Both the position numbers and the translations under genes were made by a program. From Pedobacter kyonggii (lineage in GTDB: Bacteria; Bacteroidota; Bacteroidia; Sphingobacteriales; Sphingobacteriaceae): a stretch of DNA of 64,000 nucleotides. Below the pieces are notes generated by a model that was given only the letters and a program-made list of their open reading frames with translations, was not told the origin of the DNA and searched no databases. The stretch lies in the NCBI RefSeq assembly GCF_004310665.1, contig NZ_SIXF01000003.1, positions 1,087 to 65,086 of the forward strand. The letters run 5' to 3'. Shown here in pieces: positions 37,072 to 46,128 of this stretch (positions are counted from its first letter, which is position 1; each line of letters starts with the position of its first letter).

Positions 37072-40000
37072 CTAATAAAGGATTAGCAGGCTGCCAGAAA
37101 TTTGCTTGCAATTGTCAGATAATAGAATGGTGTAATAGTAGGTGCCAATAGGCAATATGGTCTCTTTGTATTTTCCATCAAATTGTTTTTGTCCAATACT
37201 TTCGAAAATCATCGTTCCCAATCTGTTATAAACCCTAACTATGGCTTGTGGATAGTTGTTGATGTTAGGAATTACCCATAAATCGTTAATGCCGTCGCCA
37301 TTCGGAGAAAATGAATTAGGAATAACCAATTCTGATCCATTTATTTTTATCTCAAGTTTAGTTTTAGCGCTCTCGCATTGAAAAAGCGAATGGGTAATAT
37401 AATAATCTGAATTCGCGTTGATATCAACCTTAAATTTTCCCTCTGAATTGCTTGAAATAGGAGATGTTTCATTATTTCTATAGAGGTTATAGAAGCCTGA
37501 ATTCCCCCTATTGTTTACACTGATGTTAATTATCGTTGGGCCACAGATGGTTATTGGTTCGATTATAGGTGGAGGAATAAACTGGGTATTCCCTTGTATA
37601 TAGAAACTTTTTGATATTGAGCCGCAATTTGATTGGTCGGTTATTAAAAGTTCATAAGTTCCAGATTCAACCTGAAAGAGAGATGCTGAATTACTGATCT
37701 CTTTTTGTAGAGAGTTTGTCCAACTGAATTTATAAGGCGGAACACCGCCAGCTACAATCAGCTTTTCTATTGATCCGCCTTTTTGTCCACAATCATCAGG
37801 GGTAATTTCAATTTCAGATTGATTTAGTGTTAGTGGGGATATACTTTTGATCTCTACCGACCTGTAGGGTATCTCACAATCATTTTCATCTGTAAAATAT
37901 ACGGCATAGGTACCTGCAGTTAAATTATTTAATTCGGTATCTGTGCTAATAATTGTTCCAGAACTATTTTTCCATTTTATCGCTTTTGGTTTTACATCTC
38001 CCTGTAATGTTAAATTTATTGTGCCGTTGTTTAGGTTACAACTGGCGTCGGTTGTTTTAATCTTAAAATCAGAGAATTTAACAGGTATGGCTTGTTCGAT
38101 GATATAAGATTTGCTCACTGCTTCGCATCCAAATTCATTGGTAGCTTTTAATAAATATGTTCCTGGTGCAGCGTTTATTAACTCATTTGTAGTAGATACT
38201 TCTTCTGAGGCTGTGTTTAACCAACTATATTTTGTGGCTCCTGTTACCTTTATTCCTTTTATAAACCCAGTGTTAGCACTGCAAGAAGATGCTTTTTTGG
38301 TTATAGATGTTTCATCAATAATTATCCCATTGACAACATTTATCTTAATTGGATCGGATACGATCGCTGGGCAATTGCTATTATCCCTTACTTCAAGGAT
38401 ATATGTACCTTCTCCAATATTTAAAAGATCTAAGTCTTTGCCTACAACTTCATTTTTTTCATTTGTCCATTTGTATGTGATATTCCCTGTAGATGAGGCT
38501 ATAATACCGATAATACTGCCAGTTTTATTCTTACAAGATGTGTTTGTAGGTTTAGCACCACTAAAATCAGCACTAGGACCAACAACATTCTTTAAGATGT
38601 ATGGTCCAAAATTTTTAATACAGCCATCTGTCCCAATAATTCTAAGCATGTATTTACCTTCTGGTACATCTTTAAGTTCACGCTCTTTACCTATAATTTT
38701 TTCATTTTCATCCAACCAGAAAAATTCCTTGTAATTAAATGGAAAAAGATTGAGGATGGACCCCAGTTTTCCACAAGAGGGATGTATAAGATTTGCAACG
38801 GTTCCAAAGGCTAACTGCGGACTCCGGTCTTCCACAATTACCCATTCTGAATGCGTAATACAGCCAAACTGGTTTGCTTTAATCCTGTACTTTCCTGCAG
38901 GAACATTAATTAAATCTAACTTATCACCAAATACTTTACCTGTTTCATCTTCCCATTGTATTTTATTTACATTTACCGTTAAAACACCTTCTATTTTTCC
39001 ATTCGGCTCGATGCAGGTTTGGTGGGTTACTTTAAATATTTTAGGCCCAGCATTCAGCATATAGATTCTCGGATCAGAAAATTCAGAGGTAACATTATTC
39101 AATGTCGCTGATGCTAAAATGCTATAACCAGCTTCTATATTGCCATTATATTTCCAATTGCCAGAACCATCGGCTAATACGCTAGCAAAGTAACGTTTGG
39201 GTTGACAGTTCGTGCATTCTAAATCGGCGTAGAATAGCTCTATTTTTGCTCCAGATTTGGATCTTCCTTTTATTGTAGTAGCAGTAACATCATCTAGTAA
39301 AGCTTCAATAGGTTTCCCATATGGACCTGTGTTCACTATTAGATACGGTATTTGAGGATTACACAAGAATGAGTTATGAGAAAGCTCTACTGTATTACTT
39401 TTTTCTGCCCAAAGTGTTCCTGGAAAGAGTTTCTCGTAATTTTTGTAATCATTTGCATTTGCAAAAATGTTTCCTTCGCTAATGTCGGTACCACCTACCA
39501 AAACGCGCCCATTTATTGAGTTTAAGCTAAGGGCCTGAGTAAAAAGAGGTAATGATTTAGTTCCATCTTTTGATACACCAAAACTATTTCTTGCAATTAG
39601 AATATTGGCATTATCAAAGCCTAAAAGACCTAAAGAAATCCCGAATACATTATCAGTAACAGTAATATTAGCTGGATAAGGGTGGTTAAAATTCGCATCA
39701 ATAGAAAAATTATTGCCTCTATTGCCAATATTACCCGTTATTCCTGGCCTTTCCTCATTTTTGTTTGCATAGAAGATGTTATTTTTAATCTCCATATTAA
39801 ATGGAGCAGGAATTAGTTCGCCAGGAATGGCAATAAAACTTCCAAATTCACCATATATAATATTTCCTTCGACTTTACTATTACCTCCAATAATTAAATT
39901 TGATATACGATGAATTTGAGATATACACTGAAGCTTGTTAGCTATAGTCACACCGTCTTCTTCAATACCCATAATGGTGTTTTTTATAGTAAAACTTTGT

Positions 40001-40566
40001 ATGGACGATTTTGAATTTAAATCGTTGAAATTTCCTGAAATGCCAAGTATGTTATAAAAAACGTTCCCTTTTCCAACCGCTCCTATTTTTACGTTTTTAT
40101 TTGCATTTTTAAAATAAATGGTGTTTGGACCACTAGCTGTTCCGGTAAAAGAATAATAAAAATTCTTAACAATAATCCCGTATAATTCAAAAACACTAAC
40201 CCCATTTACCTTAAGGAACGACTGATTTGTGAATGTTACATGTTTAAAATTGACACCATCGAAAACAATTTTTGTATCGTTTATAGAAAGTGTATTTCCA
40301 TTTTGCGTAGAGGCATCGATAATCAAGTCTGATGTAACTTCTGGCAAATCAGTTAGTATTCTTATTGTTCTTCCTGCTGTAGAAATATCAGCAATGTCAA
40401 ATTTAATATAGTCTATTTCTGAATTTCCATTTGCAGCTGATTTGGTTAAAGCCTCTCTAAAAGAATCTGGTCCCGAATCATTGTTGGAGCTTACAACGAA
40501 AGTTTCTGCTATTGCTGTTTGGCAAAATAAGATGAAAATAAAAAAATAGAATATTCTTTTATACAT
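37072..40566 (-). CDS. Large T9SS type-B sorted surface protein with SprB-like repeats
   Basis: A 1164-residue protein from the ATG at 40566 (MYKRIFYFFIFILFCQTAIA signal peptide); a TTG twelve bases earlier is less likely. The N-terminal 400 residues resemble a right-handed beta-helix (repeated ITVTDNVF, LIARNSFG, VELSHNSFLC). Then come six repeats of about 80 residues with a pattern of C-x-GSI, a W or Y, an L-x-x-V turn, GTY-x-L and a second Cys, close to SprB repeats. The last 90 residues (NSFSPNGDGINDLWV, VRVYNRLGTMIFES, LPIGTYYYTI) are a CHU_C/gliding C-terminal sorting domain. Likely cell-surface and adhesive. Confidence 0.88.
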   Translation of the reverse strand: MYKRIFYFFIFILFCQTAIAETFVVSSNNDSGPDSFREALTKSAANGNSEIDYIKFDIADISTAGRTIRILTDLPEVTSDLIIDASTQNGNTLSINDTKIVFDGVNFKHVTFTNQSFLKVNGVSVFELYGIIVKNFYYSFTGTASGPNTIYFKNANKNVKIGAVGKGNVFYNILGISGNFNDLNSKSSIQSFTIKNTIMGIEEDGVTIANKLQCISQIHRISNLIIGGNSKVEGNIIYGEFGSFIAIPGELIPAPFNMEIKNNIFYANKNEERPGITGNIGNRGNNFSIDANFNHPYPANITVTDNVFGISLGLLGFDNANILIARNSFGVSKDGTKSLPLFTQALSLNSINGRVLVGGTDISEGNIFANANDYKNYEKLFPGTLWAEKSNTVELSHNSFLCNPQIPYLIVNTGPYGKPIEALLDDVTATTIKGRSKSGAKIELFYADLECTNCQPKRYFASVLADGSGNWKYNGNIEAGYSILASATLNNVTSEFSDPRIYMLNAGPKIFKVTHQTCIEPNGKIEGVLTVNVNKIQWEDETGKVFGDKLDLINVPAGKYRIKANQFGCITHSEWVIVEDRSPQLAFGTVANLIHPSCGKLGSILNLFPFNYKEFFWLDENEKIIGKERELKDVPEGKYMLRIIGTDGCIKNFGPYILKNVVGPSADFSGAKPTNTSCKNKTGSIIGIIASSTGNITYKWTNEKNEVVGKDLDLLNIGEGTYILEVRDNSNCPAIVSDPIKINVVNGIIIDETSITKKASSCSANTGFIKGIKVTGATKYSWLNTASEEVSTTNELINAAPGTYLLKATNEFGCEAVSKSYIIEQAIPVKFSDFKIKTTDASCNLNNGTINLTLQGDVKPKAIKWKNSSGTIISTDTELNNLTAGTYAVYFTDENDCEIPYRSVEIKSISPLTLNQSEIEITPDDCGQKGGSIEKLIVAGGVPPYKFSWTNSLQKEISNSASLFQVESGTYELLITDQSNCGSISKSFYIQGNTQFIPPPIIEPITICGPTIINISVNNRGNSGFYNLYRNNETSPISSNSEGKFKVDINANSDYYITHSLFQCESAKTKLEIKINGSELVIPNSFSPNGDGINDLWVIPNINNYPQAIVRVYNRLGTMIFESIGQKQFDGKYKETILPIGTYYYTILLSDNCKQISGSLLILY

Positions 40567-40680
40567 TAGTGAGGGCAATAATTTAAAATTTTATAAAGAT
40601 ATGTTTTACTTCGGATAAACTGATATAATGACTGATTTTGTGAATTAAAGCCAGTTAATATTAAAAGGTAACATTAATTC

Positions 40681-41358
40681 TTAAATGTTAAACACCTGTA
40701 GTTTTTTCACAAATCTTTCCTGCTGGTACCAATCGTTATAAACCAATTCTACTTGTTTCACCTCAAAAGTGCCAAAATCAAAATCCCTGTACTTTTCGAT
40801 AAGACCAAGCAAAGCGTCTACATGGATTAACTCAGATCTGAAACGGATCACTGTAGCGTGGGCGGTTTGGATGGCATAACGTTTATCGATGCTTTGTTGC
40901 AGATCTGAATTTTTAAAGCCTGCTCGCAAATCATCTCTGATTTCGTTTAAGGTATCAGTTAAAAAACCTTGAACTAAAATGCAGGATGGCGATGCCGTAA
41001 GTCCTTTAAACTGAATCTTGAAACGCTTATGTCTGGCTAAAACCTGTTGGATGAGCTTAATGTAATCCTCAACATGGATATCCTTTAAATCAAAGCCCTC
41101 ATAACAGGAAATGATAGACATTAAGGTGATGTGTATGTCGGTATTCCGGTAATAATATTGAGCAGGTTCAATTGCTTTTGCTTCAGCTAAAAATTGCTGG
41201 ATTTTACCTTTCGTTGCAGCATCTGGTCTGATCACTAAGGTAAATCCAAAACGCTGATCATTGTCTGAATCGATTAAATGATCTGTTTCATAATTTCCGG
41301 CAGATATCTTTGCGACTGATTCGGTATAAAGTTTATGGTAATGCTCGGCTAAATTCAT
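40681..41358 (-). CDS. 2H phosphoesterase-superfamily protein
   Basis: A 225-residue protein. Two H-x-T motifs stand at the right distance: IHITLM (His76, Thr78) and AHATVIRF (His167, Thr169). This is the signature of the 2'-5' RNA ligase/cyclic phosphodiesterase (LigT-like) fold, with FGFTLVIRPD as the first strand. The likely substrate is a 2',3'-cyclic nucleotide or RNA end, but cannot be assigned. Single gene. Confidence 0.75.
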   Translation of the reverse strand: MNLAEHYHKLYTESVAKISAGNYETDHLIDSDNDQRFGFTLVIRPDAATKGKIQQFLAEAKAIEPAQYYYRNTDIHITLMSIISCYEGFDLKDIHVEDYIKLIQQVLARHKRFKIQFKGLTASPSCILVQGFLTDTLNEIRDDLRAGFKNSDLQQSIDKRYAIQTAHATVIRFRSELIHVDALLGLIEKYRDFDFGTFEVKQVELVYNDWYQQERFVKKLQVFNI

Positions 41359-41394
41359 TTTTTGTACACAAAAAGAAAGCGTATCACCGATACA

Positions 41395-41490
41395 GGATTG
41401 TCATCCTGAGCCTGTCGAAGGATCTACTTAGATTTGTAGTAAAGCGTTTCGACAGGCTCTCCGTAGGAGTCCTTTGGACAACGTGACAGA
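41395..41490. repeat. Dispersed inverted element GTCATCCTGAGC type
   Basis: GTCATCCTGAGCCTGTCGAA at the left, and TTCGACAGGCTCTCC then CAACGTGAC at the right, form imperfect inverted arms. A common Bacteroidota intergenic motif related to the CGTCA family. Confidence 0.6.
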
Positions 41491-41563
41491 TTGAGGGAAA
41501 ATTAACTTTATGATCCCCCAAATATTATACTTAGATACCCTTAGGCACCTAACGTGGTCAAAA

Positions 41564-43207
41564 TTATGCCAACAAAGTTTTCCAGCTTACTGCCGAACCT
41601 ATAATGTTTCCTAAATCGGCAATGGCTACACGTTCTTGCTCCATACTATCGCGATGGCGGATGGTAACGGTGTTATCTTCCAAACTCTGATGATCAACAG
41701 TGATACAGAAAGGTGTGCCAACGGCATCCTGGCGGCGGTAACGTTTACCGATAGCATCTTTTTCTTCATAAATACAGTTGAAATCAAATTTCAAGGTATC
41801 CATAATCTCACGGGCCTTTTCAGGTAAACCATCTTTTTTGGTTAATGGGAAAACAGCCACTTTGTACGGAGCCAAAGCTGGATGTAAACGCAATAACGTA
41901 CGGCTATCCTGTTTATCATCGGTGCTTAAATCTTGCTCTTCAAAAGCATTAATCATCGTTAACAAGAACATACGGTCTAAACCGATCGAAGTTTCGATAA
42001 CATAAGGAACGTAGTTGCCATAAGGTTTACCTTCTTCATTTAAATCGTTATCGAAATATTGCATTTTCTTGCCAGAGTATTCCTGGTGTTGTGTTAAATC
42101 GAAATCGGTACGGCTATGGATACCTTCAACCTCTTTAAATCCGAACGGGAATTCGAATTCAATATCAGTCGCCGCATTGGCATAGTGTGCTAATTTTACG
42201 TGGTCATGGTAACGGTATTTTTCGGGCGAAGTACCTAGAGCTTTATGCCATTTTAAACGTGCTTCTTTCCAATATTCAAACCATTTTTTGTCTTCACCCG
42301 GGCGAACAAAAAATTGCATTTCCATTTGCTCAAATTCGCGCATACGCATAATAAACTGGCGGGCAATTACTTCATTTCTGAAAGCCTTACCAATCTGCGC
42401 AATACCGAAAGGAATTTTCATCCTTCCTGATTTTTGAACATTTAAAAAGTTTACGAAAATACCCTGTGCTGTTTCCGGACGAAGATAAACTTCATCGCTA
42501 CCTTCAGCCATTGCACCAAATTGAGTACTGAACATCAGATTAAACTGGCGAACATCAGTCCAGTTAGAAGTTTTAGAAATCGGGCAGATTACTTTGTAAT
42601 CAACAATTAAATCTTTTAGCTGTGCTAAATTTTCAGATTTAAGCGCAAGGTTCATTTCGACCTCAAGCGTTAAACCCTTTTTAACAAATCTCCAGCTCGC
42701 TTCCTCAACAAAAGGATATTTTGCGTGATCTAAAATCGTTTCCTCATCTTTAAATGTTGGCACCCAGCTCGCCTGGCCCTCATCACTTAAACCCAATATT
42801 TCTTGTTGAAATGCCTCGAATTTTGCTTTGTTTTCTGCACTGAAATTGGCCAGTTCCGAATATAGCTCATCAATTTTATTCTCTAATAACTGATCGGCAC
42901 GGTAACGTTTTTTAGAATCTTTGTTGTCGATCATTGGATCGTTAAAACCATCAACGTGTCCGCTGGCTTTCCAAACCTTAGGGTGCATAAAAATTGCAGA
43001 ATCAATCCCTACAATATTTTCATGCATTTGTACCATGGCTTTCCACCAATAGGTTTTAATGTTGTTTTTTAATTCAGCACCCAATTGGCCGTAATCGTAA
43101 ACGGCACTTAAGCCATCATATATTTCGCTGCTCTGGAATACAAAACCGTATTCTTTAGCGTGTGATATTACATTTTTAAATTGTTCGTCGTTATTCTTTT
43201 GAGCCAT
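41564..43207 (-). CDS. glyQS: Glycyl-tRNA synthetase, single-subunit (eukaryote-like) type
   Basis: A 547-residue class II synthetase charging tRNA-Gly. GFVFQSSEIYDGLSAVYDYGQLGAELKNNIK is motif 1-like. YLRPETAQGIFVNF and IAQIGKAFRNEVIARQFIMRMREFEQMEMQFF give motif 2, and YVIETSIGLDRMFL gives motif 3. The anticodon-binding domain is APYKVAVFPLTKKDG...GKRYRRQDAVGTPFC. The length fits the alpha2 type rather than the alpha2beta2 type. Divergent neighbours are repeats; the promoter box is at 43215-43222. Confidence 0.93.
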   Translation of the reverse strand: MAQKNNDEQFKNVISHAKEYGFVFQSSEIYDGLSAVYDYGQLGAELKNNIKTYWWKAMVQMHENIVGIDSAIFMHPKVWKASGHVDGFNDPMIDNKDSKKRYRADQLLENKIDELYSELANFSAENKAKFEAFQQEILGLSDEGQASWVPTFKDEETILDHAKYPFVEEASWRFVKKGLTLEVEMNLALKSENLAQLKDLIVDYKVICPISKTSNWTDVRQFNLMFSTQFGAMAEGSDEVYLRPETAQGIFVNFLNVQKSGRMKIPFGIAQIGKAFRNEVIARQFIMRMREFEQMEMQFFVRPGEDKKWFEYWKEARLKWHKALGTSPEKYRYHDHVKLAHYANAATDIEFEFPFGFKEVEGIHSRTDFDLTQHQEYSGKKMQYFDNDLNEEGKPYGNYVPYVIETSIGLDRMFLLTMINAFEEQDLSTDDKQDSRTLLRLHPALAPYKVAVFPLTKKDGLPEKAREIMDTLKFDFNCIYEEKDAIGKRYRRQDAVGTPFCITVDHQSLEDNTVTIRHRDSMEQERVAIADLGNIIGSAVSWKTLLA

Positions 43208-43214
43208 AATGCAG

Positions 43215-43222
43215 CAAAGATA
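43215..43222 (-). promoter_or_regulatory. Probable glyQS promoter, -7 element
   Basis: On the minus strand TATCTTTG fits TAnnTTTG exactly, 7 bases before the ATG, so the message would be nearly leaderless. Confidence 0.55.
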
Positions 43223-43420
43223 ATAAAAAGGCGGAGGGTTTAAAGGTATAAGGCTGAAGGTTTTTGATCAATGGTAAAGGAACTGCGGATTTTAGAATTT
43301 CTGCACTTAACTTAGGTGCTATAAGGTGTCTTAGGTGGTCGGAAACAGACGAAAGGTGTCTTACCTGGCTGCATATCCGTCCTTAAATTCTTATATGGTT
43401 CAAAATAATTAGGAAAGCAA

Positions 43421-43503
43421 TTGCAGTGCTAATCGGTTTAATCAGTCCCTGCTTTCTGCTTTACTTTGTTACACTCGTGCTCGTTGCAATCAGGTTTGGG
43501 TGG
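43421..43503 (-). repeat. Dispersed AAACCCGAT-type repeat, copy
   Basis: Reads GAAAGCAATTGCAGTGCTAA, CAGTCCCTGCTTTCTGCTTT and ATCAGGTTTGGGTGGC on the plus strand, the reverse orientation, with the outer GGTTTgGGTGGC as in the 1.36-1.8 kb element. Confidence 0.6.
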
Positions 43504-43544
43504 CCAACATGGTAAAAATATTAATGTTTTAATTTTGTGGTATA

Positions 43545-43583
43545 TAAAAAAATAGGTGTTGCTAAACTTTAGCAACGCCTATT
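43545..43583 (-). terminator. Terminator of the subtilisin/mini-protein unit
   Basis: AATAGGTGTTGCT (43551-43563) pairs with AGCAACGCCTATT (43571-43583) around a 7-base loop; the minus strand then runs into a T tract. Confidence 0.8.
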
Positions 43584-43616
43584 TCAATTTTAGAAAATAA
43601 TTAGGTTTTTGTTGGC

Positions 43617-43820
43617 TTAAATGCTGATGTCCCTTTCCTCTTCAACACTTAATACGCCATCGATTTTTTTGATATCTGCAATTTTATGATTGCCCGGAAC
43701 AATTACGATTACACCAATTGAATCTAAGGTTTCTACATCTTTAACACCAATTTCCTTCAGCTCTTTTGCCACTGAATCCATTGCGCTATCTTTTACAGAT
43801 ATTAACCATTTTGTTTTCAT
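43617..43820 (-). CDS. Stand-alone I9-like (subtilisin propeptide/inhibitor) mini-protein
   Basis: A 67-residue protein. Its pattern (strand KWLISVKD, helix MDSVAKELKEIGV, strand VETLDSIGVIVIVPG, helix HKIADIKKIDGV, strand LSVEEERDISI) follows the I9/subtilisin-propeptide fold. It overlaps the upstream subtilisin gene by four bases (ATGA), so translation is coupled. Its LDSIGVIVIV and VEEER echo LDKLGIAIVN and VEKER in the protease's own N-terminal region. It has no signal peptide. A role as inhibitor or folding helper of the adjoining protease is inference. Confidence 0.6.
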   Translation of the reverse strand: MKTKWLISVKDSAMDSVAKELKEIGVKDVETLDSIGVIVIVPGNHKIADIKKIDGVLSVEEERDISI

Positions 43821-45223
43821 CTTATTATTCTTTCTATTGGACCAATTGGATCGATAGGGAATTTCGGATTAACTAAAATCGGAAATTTATCAATTGGGTA
43901 TTTTATCAATCTTGTTTTTGTAGGCGCTTGTACCAATCCTGCACCTACATCTCTACCAGGTAAAGGTAAGGTTTTTGCAGTTGAGGTTAATTTTCTCCAT
44001 AAATTAATCCCTCTCAAACCCGATGCCTGTGCCCATAGTGCAGCAATACCAGCAACATGTGGGGTTGCCATACTGGTTCCATTCCAGCTTGCATACTTGG
44101 TAGGCAGTTTTGTAGAAGAATACACGTTAACACCCGGAGCAGCAATATCTATAGCACCATAAGTTGGGTAAAGACCTCCGTTAGAAAAAGCGGCTACGTT
44201 CATATTTACATCTACAGCACCCACGGCCATTATTGATGGGCAATTTGCAGGGTGCATTACCTGTCTAACAGTACCTGGCCTCGCCGAATCGTTTCCTGCA
44301 GCAGCAATAATTAAAGTGCCTTGTGCTAAAGCACGGGCGGCAGCGGTTTCAAAAACAGCAGAATAGCCTGCTCCGGTTACAAAGCCCCTTAACGACATGC
44401 TTACCACATCACAACGGTTGGCAATTGCCCAGTTAATGCCGGCAAGAATGCCCCCATCTCCACCAGAACCACCATTGCTTAAAACTTTTCCAATATAAAT
44501 ACTGGCGGCATAAGCAATACCGTATCTTTCTGTTGCCGATGGCGAACTAGAAGGACCACAGGCAGTGCCCGTACAGTGTGTGCCGTGGCCATGTCCATCC
44601 TGTGTGCTTTCTCCGCTAATAAAACTTTGATGAACAACAGGACGGCCAGCAAAATCAGGGTGATGGAAATCGAATCCTGTATCCAATATGGCAACTTTAA
44701 TGCCTGCACCATTGTATGGGTTGTATCTTAAAAAGCTGGTTGGTACAACATTGGTTGCTTTTAATCCCCAGGTAGCGCCAACAGACTCTACTTCCGATTC
44801 TTGCTCTTCATAGTTGTAATCTTCTGTTTCGGTTCCAACCAATACATTGGTCATTTGGTTTACCGCATCTCTGTACCCCTCTACATAATTTTGGGTACTT
44901 TCATCCAGCATTCCAATAGCATAAACTACCCTTTCCTTTTCTACAATCATTTCGCTTTCGCCTAAACTGCTGATCGAATTTTCAATTTTTGGTTTTTCGT
45001 TTACGATAGCGATACCCAGCTTATCTAGTACAATACCATCGGTTTTAGCGAGGTCTTTATCTGTGAAAAACTCGTTTTCAAATTCTAAAGAGCTTTTTAA
45101 GTTCAATCCGCTAATAGAATTGATCTGGTTAATAGAATCGGAGGTGTTGGATCCTTCTGGTAGTAGTACAAGGTATCTTCCTGTGTACTCTACTTTTTCT
45201 TCTTTTTTCAAGGTTTTTGACAT
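43817..45223 (-). CDS. Subtilisin-family (S8) serine protease, apparently cytoplasmic
   Basis: A 468-residue protease. The N-terminal 100 or so residues look like an I9-type propeptide (GRYLVLLPEGS, DGIVLDKLGIAIVNEKP, EMIVEKERVVYA). A Glu-rich linker (about 130-148) is followed by the catalytic domain: Asp181 (VAILDTGFDFHHPD), His213 (GHGHGTHCTGT), oxyanion Asn311 (AAAGNDS) and Ser384 (NGTSMATPHVAG). No signal peptide or membrane segment is visible. It overlaps the mini-protein gene by four bases and faces a divergent sensor operon. Confidence 0.88.
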   Translation of the reverse strand: MSKTLKKEEKVEYTGRYLVLLPEGSNTSDSINQINSISGLNLKSSLEFENEFFTDKDLAKTDGIVLDKLGIAIVNEKPKIENSISSLGESEMIVEKERVVYAIGMLDESTQNYVEGYRDAVNQMTNVLVGTETEDYNYEEQESEVESVGATWGLKATNVVPTSFLRYNPYNGAGIKVAILDTGFDFHHPDFAGRPVVHQSFISGESTQDGHGHGTHCTGTACGPSSSPSATERYGIAYAASIYIGKVLSNGGSGGDGGILAGINWAIANRCDVVSMSLRGFVTGAGYSAVFETAAARALAQGTLIIAAAGNDSARPGTVRQVMHPANCPSIMAVGAVDVNMNVAAFSNGGLYPTYGAIDIAAPGVNVYSSTKLPTKYASWNGTSMATPHVAGIAALWAQASGLRGINLWRKLTSTAKTLPLPGRDVGAGLVQAPTKTRLIKYPIDKFPILVNPKFPIDPIGPIERIIR

Positions 45224-45474
45224 GGTTTTAAGGTTTTAGGTTTTGCCTACTCTATTCAGGATTTTCGGCTTGTTCCTTTGTGTTAAACAATATCCAAAAT
45301 TGAAATAGTTACAGCGGAAAAATGGTAGGTAAAACACTAAAAACCAGTGGTAAAAGCAACAAAATAAAAAGCAGTAAAAACAACAATAAAATATGGGGTT
45401 TTCCCCATATTTTATCTATAAAAGTTTTATCACATTTGGGAATAAAAGTTAACTTTAATTAAAACTCAAAAATT

Positions 45475-46116
45475 ATGGAAATGCAACATCTACCTAGCTA
45501 TGCTATCGTATTTTTATGTGGGGTACTAGTATGTTATCTGTTACTAAAACTAATCGATCTTATGAAAACAAATGAAAGGCGGGGGCATCCAAATACCATG
45601 GATCCGGCAATAATTCAACAAATGGTAGATGGTTACCGGAATAACCATTTAGCTGCAATTAATAAACTATTGGGAATAAACGATGCTCATTCTGTTTCTT
45701 TCGGTTTAAAAACCTTGAAAAAATTTATTGCCGATATCGAATTTTTCAGCAAAAAAGTAGATCCGCGCATTGCTGATGGAGCATTGGGTATCCGTTTCTA
45801 TTACGCTGCTTATCCAAAAGAGAACGAATGGAATGGTTTTGAGGATGAAAAATCGATAGAAAAAAATTATGCTCAAAAACATACACTTGTTATGATCCCT
45901 ACTTTAAGGAAGAAGAGCAGTGATGGAAGTTACCAGGATTATGACTTTAATCCTTTAGACCGTGCTACTTTTCCGTTAAAAGAAAGAGAAAAAGAGCAAC
46001 CAATTACCTTAATGGCCATGAGTTCGGATAGTAGTGATAGCCAATCGCGTGAGGTAATGGCTCAAAATCACGGGCAGCTTATTCCACCAGCTGATTCAGC
46101 TATGCAGAACTATTAA
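45475..46116 (+). CDS. Hypothetical single-pass membrane protein
   Basis: A 213-residue protein I do not recognise. A membrane helix at about 8-28 (YAIVFLCGVLVCYLLLKLI) is followed by a soluble part with GLKTLKKFIADIEFFSKKVDPRIADGALGIRFYYAAYP and HTLVMIPTLRKK, a pattern I cannot place. The tail is Ser/Gln-rich. It is the first gene of a four-gene unit with a multi-span protein and a two-component pair, so a sensory or structural role is plausible. Confidence 0.55.
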   Translation: MEMQHLPSYAIVFLCGVLVCYLLLKLIDLMKTNERRGHPNTMDPAIIQQMVDGYRNNHLAAINKLLGINDAHSVSFGLKTLKKFIADIEFFSKKVDPRIADGALGIRFYYAAYPKENEWNGFEDEKSIEKNYAQKHTLVMIPTLRKKSSDGSYQDYDFNPLDRATFPLKEREKEQPITLMAMSSDSSDSQSREVMAQNHGQLIPPADSAMQNY

Positions 46117-46128
46117 TGCACTATTTTG

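Larger units (their letters stand above)
43208..43616. other. Intergenic region with repeat and terminator
   Basis: Contains the glyQS promoter box, an AAACCCGAT-type repeat in reverse orientation (43421-43503) and the terminator of the subtilisin unit. No gene is visible. Confidence 0.6.
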
